DNA of 64,000 bases from Caldicellulosiruptor saccharolyticus DSM 8903 (GCF_000016545.1 NC_009437.1:1529501-1593500), one strand, 5' to 3'. Shown: positions 54,315 through 62,273, counted from the first letter of the stretch. Program-made: numbers and translations. Notes: generated by a model not told the origin, from the sequence alone.

Positions 54315-54404
54315 AGTGGGAGAACCTATAAGCACAATGCATCTACAGAAATGTAAAAATAAAAATTAAGTCACAGAAAAAAATTGCGGCTTTTTGCTTT
54401 TTTG
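54315..54404 (+). ncRNA. small-RNA module C (identical to A)
   Basis: Promoter TTGTAA-17-TATAAT at 54280-54308, core TACA-GAAA-TGTA, before rpn copy 3. Confidence 0.55.
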
Positions 54405-54492
54405 TAGTATAACTGCTCACTCTCGTGGTATAATTAGATTGTAAGGCAATATGCCCCCTGGAAGTTTGCCAGGAAAAGGGGGTTTGCAGTTT

Positions 54493-55443
54493 GTGAAGTT
54501 AACAAGAAGCTATGATGTGGGGTTTAAAAAACTTTTTTCAGACAAGATAAATGTTTGCTGGTTTATAACCGAAATAATCCCGGAACCAAGACTCAAAAAC
54601 TATACACAGTCGGATATTGAGATTGTTGCAACAGAGTCTATAAACACCCAGTGGAAAGCACGACGCTCTGATATGGTATACAGACTCCCCTATTCATCAT
54701 CGTGGATATACTTGCTGGTGGAGTTTCAAAGCAGGCCAAGTAAGCAAATGCATTGCAGAATCTATGAGTACGTATTTCTTATTCAAAAGAAGTATCAGAT
54801 AAACAAAAGACTTCCTGTAGTTGTACCAGTGGTTTTGTATAATGGAGTAGAAAAATGGCAACCTGCGACACAATTCGCTGATAACGTTGAATACGCAGAA
54901 GATTTTCCTGAGTATGTTCAGAAATTGAATTATATTTTCATCGACGTAAGAGATATACCGGAGGATAAACTGCTGAATGGCAACAATGTGCTTGCCGCTG
55001 CCCTGTACGTAGACCAGGTTGCAACAAACCCGGACAGTGTTGTAGAAAGACTTTTGGAACTGGGCAAAAACATCAGAATTCCGGAAGAACAAAGAGAAGA
55101 GCTGGCAGAATGGCTTTATCATGCAGTACTGAAAAGTTATAAGATACCCCGGGAAGAAGTCAACGAGTTGTTTGAAAAATCAAAAATTTTGGGGGTGGAA
55201 GAGATGTTTCAAAGTACTGCAATGAAAATTAAAAAAGGACTTGCAGAAGAAAAGAGAAAAATAAAGTTAGAGAGCAAAATTGAAGGGAAAATTGAAGGAA
55301 AGATTGAAGGCAGAATGGAAGCACAACTCGAGATAGCAAGGAATCTGATACTTGAAGGTGCAGAAGATAGTTTTATAGCTAAAGTAACAGGACTTGATAT
55401 TGAAAAAGTAAAAGAGCTTAGAAATCAACAACAAAAACAATAG
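54493..55443 (+). CDS. Rpn-family nuclease / Transposase_31-like, copy 3
   Basis: Protein identical to that of copy 2 (316 residues, Asp60, Glu77, Gln79 catalytic set, KIEG repeats near 255-272). GTG 54493 follows AAAGGGGG, which the CCTGG-CCAGG hairpin upstream may partly hide. Identity at DNA level points to very recent duplication or gene conversion. It lies between an Xre regulator and a Doc toxin-antitoxin pair. Confidence 0.85.
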   Translation: MKLTRSYDVGFKKLFSDKINVCWFITEIIPEPRLKNYTQSDIEIVATESINTQWKARRSDMVYRLPYSSSWIYLLVEFQSRPSKQMHCRIYEYVFLIQKKYQINKRLPVVVPVVLYNGVEKWQPATQFADNVEYAEDFPEYVQKLNYIFIDVRDIPEDKLLNGNNVLAAALYVDQVATNPDSVVERLLELGKNIRIPEEQREELAEWLYHAVLKSYKIPREEVNELFEKSKILGVEEMFQSTAMKIKKGLAEEKRKIKLESKIEGKIEGKIEGRMEAQLEIARNLILEGAEDSFIAKVTGLDIEKVKELRNQQQKQ

Positions 55444-55600
55444 ATTTTGAGGCGGTTAACCCTGCCTTTTGTTTTCAGGAACAGAGTCAAGGTATAGTAA
55501 CTAAAAAGTCATGTTGGTCAAAAAACGACCAGCACAAAAGCCCAAACAAGGCTTGTTCCAGTAGTCAAAGAGCTTTGAAAAAATCTCTTTTTAAATTGTA

Positions 55601-55629
55601 TTGCAAAAACTGCAAAGAAGGTGTATAAT
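55601..55629 (+). promoter_or_regulatory. promoter of small-RNA module D
   Basis: TTGCAA, 17-base spacer, TATAAT, as in module B. Confidence 0.65.
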
Positions 55630-55635
55630 AAAACC

Positions 55636-55724
55636 AATTAGCGAAACCACACCCTAAAACCTGTCTACAAAAATGTAAAAATAAAAAACTACCACAGCAA
55701 AGAGCTGTGGTTTTTGCTTTTTTT
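55636..55724 (+). ncRNA. small-RNA module D, before the Doc pair
   Basis: As module B, but the terminator reads CCACAGC-AAAGA-GCTGTGG; one base is inserted in the loop where identity with copy 1 ends. An extended -10 (GTGGTATAAT near 55747) follows. Confidence 0.58.
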
Positions 55725-55793
55725 GTAGCATAAATACACTGGTTTGTGGTATAATCATTATTAGAGAATCTTAAACCGGGGAGTTCTTTTGCC

Positions 55794-55973
55794 ATGAAGC
55801 TAGCAAGAGAAATTTATCGAAAGGTTATTAACTTACCACCGGAAGAACAAATAAAAGTGTTAGATTTTGTACGAGAATTGAACAAAGAAATTGAAAACAG
55901 GAAAATAGATGATGTCGTAGAAAGATTTATAAGAAAGCATAAAAATGCTCTAATAGAGCTTGCTAAGAGATGA
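55794..55973 (+). CDS. small antitoxin-like protein (DUF2281-like) for Doc
   Basis: 59 residues: LAREIYRKVINLPPEEQIKVLDFVREL resembles the DUF2281 pattern of small antitoxins; the rest is charged helix. GGGGAG precedes the ATG. Its stop codon overlaps the doc start, the usual antitoxin-toxin arrangement. Confidence 0.7.
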   Translation: MKLAREIYRKVINLPPEEQIKVLDFVRELNKEIENRKIDDVVERFIRKHKNALIELAKR

Positions 55974-56368
55974 TGAAAACAATTCCATATGAGAAAGTAC
56001 TGGAGATATACAAAAGGCTTATCAGAGAAAGTGGCGGTGTTTATGGCATCCGTGATGAAGGGCTTCTGAGAGCATCGTTGGAAAGTGCATTCCAGACATT
56101 CGATGGGATTGAGCTTTATCCAACAGTTGTCGATAAAATAGCGGCAGTTTGCTATAACGTTATAAAAAACCATCCACTAATTGATGGTAATAAGCGATTA
56201 GGTATAACTTTAATGGCAGTTTTGTGTGAGATAAATGATATACCATTAGAGTGCTCAGACCAAGAGATAGTAGAGTTAGGAGTCGCAATTGCCGAAGGAA
56301 GATACGATAGAAAACAAATTAAAAGTTGGATTATTGAACATACAAAAAGAGGCGTAAAAAACTACTAA
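55970..56368 (+). CDS. doc: Doc/Fic-type toxin
   Basis: 132 residues with the Fic motif HPLIDGNKRLG (68-78), of the short Doc type. Doc phosphorylates EF-Tu and stops translation. The N-terminal GVYGIRDEGLLRASLESAF is the family signature. It is paired with the small antitoxin upstream and would stabilise the element. Confidence 0.92.
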   Translation: MMKTIPYEKVLEIYKRLIRESGGVYGIRDEGLLRASLESAFQTFDGIELYPTVVDKIAAVCYNVIKNHPLIDGNKRLGITLMAVLCEINDIPLECSDQEIVELGVAIAEGRYDRKQIKSWIIEHTKRGVKNY

Positions 56369-56401
56369 AAAATCAATCAAAGCTAAACACAAAAGATTGT
56401 G

Positions 56402-56430
56402 TTGCAAAAACTGAAATTTGGGTGTATAAT
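56402..56430 (+). promoter_or_regulatory. promoter of small-RNA module E
   Basis: TTGCAA, 17-base spacer, TATAAT. Confidence 0.68.
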
Positions 56431-56436
56431 AAACAC

Positions 56437-56520
56437 AGCAGGTAGAACCATATTCAAAATGCGTCTACAGAAATGTAAAAATAGAAATTCAGACCGCAAA
56501 TTTTCTGCGGTTTTTGTTTT
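56437..56520 (+). ncRNA. small-RNA module E, before a 44-residue membrane peptide
   Basis: Core TACA-GAAA-TGTA (56466-56477), terminator CCGCA/TGCGG (56494-56510), long T tail. The next ribosome site begins right after the T run. Confidence 0.58.
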
Positions 56521-56538
56521 TTTTTCGAGGTGTTCAAA

Positions 56539-56673
56539 ATGCCAAAAAGACCACCAAGGTTTTGTATTCAAAAAGAACTTCAAACTCTAAAAATACTTCT
56601 GCCAGAAGTTATTCTCTTTTTTGTCATGTTCATAACACTTGCTATTCGAATCCTTGCTGCTTTGCTGTATTGA
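56539..56673 (+). CDS. 44-residue membrane peptide
   Basis: Starts MPKRPPRF and has one hydrophobic helix (ILLPEVILFFVMFITLAIRI). GAGGTG lies 9 bases before the ATG. Size, helix and the small RNA just upstream recall type I toxin peptides, but no antisense relation is visible. Not recognised. Confidence 0.5.
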   Translation: MPKRPPRFCIQKELQTLKILLPEVILFFVMFITLAIRILAALLY

Positions 56674-56677
56674 GCTC

Positions 56678-56706
56678 TTGAAAAACAGGCAAAAGTCTGT
56701 TACAAT
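56678..56706 (+). promoter_or_regulatory. orphan promoter
   Basis: TTGAAA, 17-base spacer, TACAAT. No gene follows within 330 bases except repeats. Confidence 0.45.
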
Positions 56707-56735
56707 ATACTTAAAAATATCTGCCAGAAGTGTAG

Positions 56736-56769
56736 CTTATAGGTGTTTATATAGAGTGTCAAATTTTTT
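56736..56769. repeat. 34-bp IS-end-like repeat, copy 2
   Basis: AGGTGTTTATATAGAGTG then TCAAATTTTTT. Direct repeat of the copy 95 bases on. It lies in the 56674-57040 stretch, which holds only promoters and repeats. Confidence 0.55.
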
Positions 56770-56773
56770 GTTG

Positions 56774-56801
56774 TTGCAATTTCAAACTACAGTGGTATAA
56801 T
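56774..56801 (+). promoter_or_regulatory. promoter before family-2 repeat copy 3
   Basis: TTGCAA, 16-base spacer, TATAAT (with TGG before it). The transcript would run through the IS-like repeat to the hairpin at 56907. Confidence 0.55.
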
Positions 56802-56830
56802 ATATTCAGAACCAATTGCCACAAATGTAT

Positions 56831-56864
56831 CTTTTAGGTGTTTATACAGAGTGTCAAATTTTTT
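56831..56864. repeat. 34-bp IS-end-like repeat, copy 3
   Basis: AGGTGTTTATACAGAGTG then TCAAATTTTTT. Confidence 0.55.
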
Positions 56865-56865
56865 A

Positions 56866-56955
56866 GATGAGTAAAACGAAGGTAAGTAAAATCAAAAGGA
56901 AGTTAGCCACGGCAAAAGTTAGGAAGTAAATTTGCCGTGGTTTTTTGTTTTTTAG
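56866..56955 (+). ncRNA. family-2 repeat with terminator hairpin, copy 3
   Basis: CCACGGCAAA (56907) pairs with TTTGCCGTGG (56931), then a T-rich tail; leader GATGAGTAAAACGAAGGTAA matches copy 1. Confidence 0.55.
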
Positions 56956-57040
56956 CGGACAAAATTTCTGTGTAGCAAATTCCAAAATCATGGTATAACT
57001 ATAATGAGAAAAAACTTCAGCAAAAGGAGTTGATATAGCC

Positions 57041-57145
57041 ATGAGAAAACTTTTGAGCTTTGTGGTCATCCTGAGTCTGCTTTTAACCTTTGCCTTCCCA
57101 GTAGCACAGGCAATCAAAAACTTCAAGCAGCCAATCTTCCCTTGA
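57041..57145 (+). pseudogene. signal-peptide stump of an SLH-like secreted protein
   Basis: 34 codons: signal peptide nearly identical to that of the 49355 gene (KLLSFVVILSLLLTFAFP), then a foreign tail and stop. Promoter and ribosome site (AAAAGGAG) are also copied. A duplicate of that gene has lost its body. Confidence 0.75.
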
Positions 57146-57291
57146 AATTTGCAGTTTTTTAGGGTATTATTAACAATAAATTGGGAGACTAAAAAAGACT
57201 CCACTGCTTTTTCTTTTACAAGCTTTGTGGGAAAATAAAAAAAGCATGGTATAACTATTAATGAGAGTTAAAAGAAAGGAGAGGATTTACC

Positions 57292-59172
57292 ATGAAAAAC
57301 ACATTTAGAAAGGTAACAGTACTTTTGTTTTCAGTTGTATTGATATTTATGACAGCGTGTGGTAATGGCCCGGCAAAAAAGACTTCACAGCCAAAAGCTA
57401 CAGCACAGCCAAAGCAAACTGTATTAGCTAAGCTTGCGCAGACAGCACCTGCAATCACAACAGCAAAAGGTTTTACAGAAGCTCTTCTGTCAAGAGCAAG
57501 GGTTGAACCTGCAACATTTGAACAGGCAAAGACTCTTGGGATTGTTCCCGCAGAGGTTAAACCAGGCAGCGTGCTTACAAGAGCTCAAGCGTCATACATC
57601 ATGTGGAACGCTATAAAGAAGATTGATTATCTCAAGGTCAAGAACATACCAGTTTCAACAGCAGTGTATGACCTGTGGGAGAGTTACCTTTCAGGGAAAG
57701 ACATTGTGCTCAACCCCGGTTACAGCACACTTGCAGCGTACCAGTTTTTTGATTTTCTCAGATACGAAATTTGCTACCCCGATGGAACAAAGGATGTAAA
57801 GTTTGTGTACAACCCTGTGCTTTTGAACGGCAAATGCGCAATGGACACAAAACAAAGCGTCCAGAATCTTATAAGGACATTCAAGAAAAAGTATCCAGAC
57901 AAACTCAAGATTGCAATACTTGAAAGACCAAACATCAAGGTTGTCAGGAATGCTAAGAGGATATTAAGCTACAAGATAAAAAGTAATGGGGAGAAAGTTC
58001 CGTATACAATAGCAAAGGGCGACATCTACTATATACTGTTTGAACGTGACAGATTGCCCAGCAACTATTCATACTTTGTTTTAGAAAACGGCGAAAAAAT
58101 AAACTATTTTCCTACTTTGCTTTTTTACACAGGTTATGACCCAACCCATGGCGCTAAAATACCCGGTTTTTCAGATACAAATGAAAACTTCATCAACGTC
58201 ATAATGCCCAAGATAGACTTTCGATACAACAAATACATCTACAACTGGCTCAAAAGTCTCCCCAGAAGATACAAGTACTACGACTACAGGAGATTTGAAG
58301 CTCAAGGGTATATCGAGGATATAAAGAGCATACCACAGCTTTACAAAGAACCAGTTCTCAGAATGTTTGACCTTGGCATATATATCTGGGATAAGTCTCC
58401 TTTCTACTGTCAGAAGGTGAGAGCAAAACCGGGAAAAACTTTGACTGAACAGGAAGCAAATGAGCTTCTGAACAGGCTTTTTGACAAGACAAAAAGAGAT
58501 GTGTTTGACGAGTTTAAAAATCAAGTAGCACTTTATCTTACACCGGCAGGAGATGTGATTTGTGGACGTACAAACCTTGGGAAAGCGTTTCAGGTAGCAA
58601 GAATGCAACCTTATGATTATAGCAGTGTCATTTGTGAACAGGACGGCGCTATATTCGATACTCCGATTGCAACACTGAGACTTTTACCGGGTGTAGCTCA
58701 GGAAATGAAGTGGAATACAGTCAACGGTCTTGAAAGAGATGAAGGGTACAAAGCTATACTTTCATGGGGTTCAGCTTCTCTGCCCTTGAATGTAGGAAGA
58801 CACGAAGGACTTTACTTCACACTTTATACTACTCCGGTTGTTTCAGCAAGGTCTGGTTTGCCTACTGTAAGAGTACCTGTAGATTATTTTTTGATTACCC
58901 CCAAAATGGTTGCAGCAAGTGGAGTTTCTATACCACAAGCGTATAAAAAACAGGCCTTTGAAAAGGATGCGAAGTATTACTATTCAACAAAGACAAAAGC
59001 GCTTGTTCCCAACAAGCCGGGTGTCATAGTTCAGTATGGAGACTTGTATCTTTACATGTATGCTTTCACATGGGATGGCAATATACTGTTTGGGAATAGG
59101 AGCTTTTACGAAAAACCTGACATACCCGGCGCAAAATTTGTTGTTGCAAAACCAGACCCGAGCTACAAATAA
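57292..59172 (+). CDS. large lipoprotein with SLH-like segments, second pair
   Basis: 626 residues. Lipoprotein signal with lipobox MTAC (LIFMTACGNG). After a Lys/Gln/Ala linker come ITTAKGFTEALLSRARVEP and VLTRAQASYIMWNAIKKI, matching the start of the 49355 protein; LTEQEANELLNRLFD near residue 383 matches its second motif. GAAAGGAGAGG precedes. A paralogous surface protein, here membrane anchored, followed like the first by an adhesin-like gene. Confidence 0.62.
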   Translation: MKNTFRKVTVLLFSVVLIFMTACGNGPAKKTSQPKATAQPKQTVLAKLAQTAPAITTAKGFTEALLSRARVEPATFEQAKTLGIVPAEVKPGSVLTRAQASYIMWNAIKKIDYLKVKNIPVSTAVYDLWESYLSGKDIVLNPGYSTLAAYQFFDFLRYEICYPDGTKDVKFVYNPVLLNGKCAMDTKQSVQNLIRTFKKKYPDKLKIAILERPNIKVVRNAKRILSYKIKSNGEKVPYTIAKGDIYYILFERDRLPSNYSYFVLENGEKINYFPTLLFYTGYDPTHGAKIPGFSDTNENFINVIMPKIDFRYNKYIYNWLKSLPRRYKYYDYRRFEAQGYIEDIKSIPQLYKEPVLRMFDLGIYIWDKSPFYCQKVRAKPGKTLTEQEANELLNRLFDKTKRDVFDEFKNQVALYLTPAGDVICGRTNLGKAFQVARMQPYDYSSVICEQDGAIFDTPIATLRLLPGVAQEMKWNTVNGLERDEGYKAILSWGSASLPLNVGRHEGLYFTLYTTPVVSARSGLPTVRVPVDYFLITPKMVAASGVSIPQAYKKQAFEKDAKYYYSTKTKALVPNKPGVIVQYGDLYLYMYAFTWDGNILFGNRSFYEKPDIPGAKFVVAKPDPSYK

Positions 59173-59193
59173 TGTTTGGAGGTGTTGTTTGAT

Positions 59194-60912
59194 ATGAGCT
59201 TCAAATCAAGATTAAAAAGAGCTGCTGCTTTTTTGGTAGCAGCTCTGCTTTTGTTTTCCTCATGTTTTATATGTCCTCAAAAAACAAAAGCAGGCTATGG
59301 AGAACCAGAACCAGGTGATGTCCCAGCTAACCTGATTAAAGAATATCTAACAGACGAAGCACTGCAGAAACTTTACAATGGCGATGATTCTGATGGATAC
59401 TTTATAAAAACTATATACATCGGAAACACACCTATAGAATACTACCACTTTCCCCTCAACAATGAACTTACAGCTTTGCACAATGGACTGCCAGTGTACG
59501 GTTCCCCAGAAGATATAAAAGAAAACTTTGACTATTCAGAAAGACCTGGTTTTAAAGAAGACCCAAACGGAGCATACTGGGCGGTAAAAAATGAAAAAGG
59601 TATATACATTCCTGCAAAACCGAACACTCCTGGTGCTGTTCGAGGATGGTTCAGATATGCAGGGATATCCAATGCAGGCAGAGTTATGTCAGAAATAAAA
59701 TTCCCACCTGATGTTCCTTACAGAGCTGTAACAGACAAAATTAAAATTGTAAAAGACCCGTGGTACAATCAAACTGCAAGGGATATCAGCGAAGTTGTGC
59801 GGCTGTACTATGAAGAGATTAAAAAAGGAGAAACAAAGCTAAATGCAAATGATACCCAGTGGTTCGAAACATGGATTCGTGATTATATGTTTACAGACAT
59901 GAAAGGACAGACCCTCAGAGACGCATTTTTGCAGGCAGGGTTAAACCCTGACGATATGAATACTCTTATGCATCACGTCGTACCTGTTACAAATCAGAAA
60001 GGAGAGGCAGCGGCTGTTGTTTTGATACTGCAGTATCCGGACGGACATATAGCTTACAGAACTTATGAAAGAGTAGAAAGAAACAATCCATATAATTTTA
60101 CGTTGACCACGATCCCCGGCTCAGGTGTTCCTGTATCAAGCAAAATTTCATACAAAGCTAAAGTCAAATTTGACAGGAATGTTATCTATACAAAATACCA
60201 TCCCACAGTAAGCAGTCAGGCAATAGACTCAAAGCGACACTCATACGTAAAAATAGATGTCAGAATATGGGACATTGGATACTACAGAAAAGTGCCTGTT
60301 TACGATACAAAAATAGAATACGACGACGAGGGAAACCCATATACTGCAGTAGTTTTCAAAGGTTACAACCTTGAGTTTGTACCTGCGACAGAAGTTAGTT
60401 ACAAAGACCCATATGCAAGAGTTGTAAGGTACAGAGATGCAGGAATAAGGTACGAATCACCTTACAAAATTGAAAATCTACAAGTTGGCCAGAACTCTAT
60501 AAGTTACACAGTATATTTCATGTTTGAAAAAGCAGGAAGGTCAAACCCATCTGAAGAATCAAATATCTTAGCCATAAACTATAACTCATTAACAGACAGC
60601 AAAATATTTTTCCCGTTTGAAGTAAAAATAGACAATCAGTCATTCGAGGTCAACACACTTGTAAAAGACAACGTGCCTGTAAACACATTCACAGCCACAT
60701 TAGTAGACCCACCCGGCCCCGACAAAACAAAGATATACAGAGTTTTGCACCTCAGAGAAAAGAAAACAGAGAACTGTGTGCTGACAACAGACGGACAGCT
60801 GAGCTTTACTGCACAGGTAAGTTACTTAAATGCAACACCCCAGATTGGTATTTTTAGGGCAAACGACGCAAGCCTTACATGGTCTATTGAGAGAAATATA
60901 TATCCGCAGTAG
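59194..60912 (+). CDS. large secreted adhesin-like protein, second pair
   Basis: 572 residues. Signal: FKSRLKRAAAFLVAALLLFSSCF then KTKAGYGEP. The body is rich in Tyr, Pro and Asp with beta-type segments (SKISYKAKVKFDRNVIYTKY, NSISYTVYFMFEKAG). ATG 59194 is preferred: GGAGGTG lies 9 bases before it. It follows the lipoprotein by 21 bases and ends at a strong terminator, just upstream of the pilin-like gene. Confidence 0.6.
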   Translation: MSFKSRLKRAAAFLVAALLLFSSCFICPQKTKAGYGEPEPGDVPANLIKEYLTDEALQKLYNGDDSDGYFIKTIYIGNTPIEYYHFPLNNELTALHNGLPVYGSPEDIKENFDYSERPGFKEDPNGAYWAVKNEKGIYIPAKPNTPGAVRGWFRYAGISNAGRVMSEIKFPPDVPYRAVTDKIKIVKDPWYNQTARDISEVVRLYYEEIKKGETKLNANDTQWFETWIRDYMFTDMKGQTLRDAFLQAGLNPDDMNTLMHHVVPVTNQKGEAAAVVLILQYPDGHIAYRTYERVERNNPYNFTLTTIPGSGVPVSSKISYKAKVKFDRNVIYTKYHPTVSSQAIDSKRHSYVKIDVRIWDIGYYRKVPVYDTKIEYDDEGNPYTAVVFKGYNLEFVPATEVSYKDPYARVVRYRDAGIRYESPYKIENLQVGQNSISYTVYFMFEKAGRSNPSEESNILAINYNSLTDSKIFFPFEVKIDNQSFEVNTLVKDNVPVNTFTATLVDPPGPDKTKIYRVLHLREKKTENCVLTTDGQLSFTAQVSYLNATPQIGIFRANDASLTWSIERNIYPQ

Positions 60913-60948
60913 ACAGGGAAGGTGTTCTACCTTCCCTGTTATTTTTTT
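60913..60948 (+). terminator. intrinsic terminator after the secreted-protein pair
   Basis: Perfect 11-bp stem ACAGGGAAGGT / ACCTTCCCTGT, 5-base loop, then TATTTTTTT. Confidence 0.88.
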
Positions 60949-60979
60949 ATACAGGTTTTTGTAGAGGAGGTGAAAAGGG

Positions 60980-61180
60980 ATGCTAAAAATGTTTGCAAAA
61001 CTTCACACAAACCTTATTAAACTTAAGAAAAACACGAGAGGCGAAGGTTTACTTGTTTTTCTCGGACTCATTGTCATCATCATAGTAATCCTTGGCATAA
61101 TATATGCGATTGCTCCTAATCAATTTCAGAATATCATTAACCGGGTATTTCAAACAATCAGCTCATGGTTTGGCGGCTAA
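60980..61180 (+). CDS. pilin-like small membrane protein (Flp/Tad type)
   Basis: 66 residues. Basic N-terminus, KKNTRGEGLLVFLGL, one long helix (LIVIIIVILGIIYAI) and an amphipathic tail. The [K]NT[RK]GEG motif before the helix is shared with the TadE-like protein downstream and may be the prepilin-peptidase site. GAGGAGGTG precedes. A hairpin follows directly, so it should be the most abundant product, as for a major pilin. Confidence 0.6.
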   Translation: MLKMFAKLHTNLIKLKKNTRGEGLLVFLGLIVIIIVILGIIYAIAPNQFQNIINRVFQTISSWFGG

Positions 61181-61184
61181 TAAG

Positions 61185-61218
61185 AGGGAAGTCTTTTATG
61201 ACTTCCCTACCCCTTTTT
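61185..61218 (+). terminator. partial terminator after the pilin-like gene
   Basis: Perfect 9-bp stem AGGGAAGTC / GACTTCCCT, 6-base loop, then ACCCCTTTTT. Located between pilin and TadE-like genes. Confidence 0.6.
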
Positions 61219-61240
61219 ATGAGGAGGTAAAAGGAAAAAC

Positions 61241-61651
61241 ATGAAACTTCTGAAAAACACAAAAGGAGAAGGGATACTGACGTTTATAGCAATGCTGCCG
61301 TTTGTAATACTAGTGCTTCTTCTGGCAGTGCAGGTTGTTATAATAGGGTATTCCAAGATAGCGCTGCAGCACACCGCAAAAGTAGCAGTGGAAAAAGCAA
61401 TAAGAGAAGAAGAAAGCAGAATAATATCGACGGCTATACAGACTGCACAGTCAACAGGTTCAAGTCTTTTATACAATTTTTCAGGAAGAAGCACAATAAC
61501 CCCTGAAGGAGATACCTCACCAGGAGAAATATTTACAGTGAAGATAGAATACAACTTTCCGAAGTTTAGCGTGATAACATCCATATTCAGAATACCAGCT
61601 GATATGACAGTAAAAGCACAGGCATCAGCAGTTGTACAGGAGGTGCCATAA
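61241..61651 (+). CDS. TadE-like pseudopilin
   Basis: 136 residues. KNTKGEGILTFIAMLPFVILVLLLAVQ matches TadE-type pseudopilins (helix near the N-terminus, then LQHTAKVAVEKAI). The rest is a small beta domain. It overlaps the next gene by one base (TAATG). Confidence 0.72.
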   Translation: MKLLKNTKGEGILTFIAMLPFVILVLLLAVQVVIIGYSKIALQHTAKVAVEKAIREEESRIISTAIQTAQSTGSSLLYNFSGRSTITPEGDTSPGEIFTVKIEYNFPKFSVITSIFRIPADMTVKAQASAVVQEVP

Positions 61652-62256
61652 TGCCAGGTCTTAAAAAAATAGTCTGGCTTATAACCACCTTTTTTATTCT
61701 CACTGGTATTTTTCTGGGGGTTTTGTTATCCGAAAGGCGTCCGCAACTTCCCCAGCTTGTAAGGACACAGCAGCAAAAAACAGAAGCAACATCAAATCAA
61801 GAAGAATGGAAAAAAGAATATGTGAGAAGCAAATACAAGCTTGTTCCTGCATACGACACAACAGAAAGGTATGATATAGAGATTTTAGTCGCAAAAGGTG
61901 GACACAGTCTGGCAAAAGCAGAAGATATGGCAAAAATACTTGTAGCTGACTTACGCATAGAAAACAACTGGGTAGTGTTCAAGCAAAACAAAAAAGAAAT
62001 AAAACTCATGCTCGAAAATCCAAAAGCTGTAGGTTGGGCAGTAGCAAAGGACAATGAGCTTAAAAAAGCAGAGTTTAGACTCCCCTACCCTGCAAGAAAG
62101 CTGGACGGTAAAATTTACGTGCCTGTCAGGTCGGTATTAAGACTTTTCGGTTATGGAGTGAGATTTGAGAAAAATACAAGGCTTATATACTTTGGCTATG
62201 GCTTGAAAGTGGACGACATGTGTCTTGTATTTGAAAGGTTTGTCGACCAGAAGTAA
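61651..62256 (+). CDS. membrane-anchored protein with stalk (Cu-amine-oxidase-N-like) domain
   Basis: 201 residues: N-terminal helix (IVWLITTFFILTGIFLGVLL), a linker, then a C-terminal DGKIYVPVRSVLRLFGYGVRF which fits the stalk domain often seen on Firmicute surface proteins. By position it could stand in for CpaB/RcpC of Tad systems. AGGAGGTG precedes. Confidence 0.55.
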   Translation: MPGLKKIVWLITTFFILTGIFLGVLLSERRPQLPQLVRTQQQKTEATSNQEEWKKEYVRSKYKLVPAYDTTERYDIEILVAKGGHSLAKAEDMAKILVADLRIENNWVVFKQNKKEIKLMLENPKAVGWAVAKDNELKKAEFRLPYPARKLDGKIYVPVRSVLRLFGYGVRFEKNTRLIYFGYGLKVDDMCLVFERFVDQK

Positions 62257-62273
62257 AGGAAGGACTGAAAAAG

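Larger units (their letters stand above)
54003..55701. repeat. 1,699-bp exact repeat block, copy 2 (Rpn unit)
   Basis: Same as 44969-46667 at offset 9034, including stem structure, module C, rpn and most of module D. Diverged homology extends left to 53944 (CAACAAATGTTCGCTATT) and right about 60 bp. Confidence 0.85.

Noticed and set aside
45240-56520. Type III toxin-antitoxin RNA repeats
   Set aside because: No tandem 30-40-base repeats before the terminator, and the genes downstream are unrelated to ToxN.
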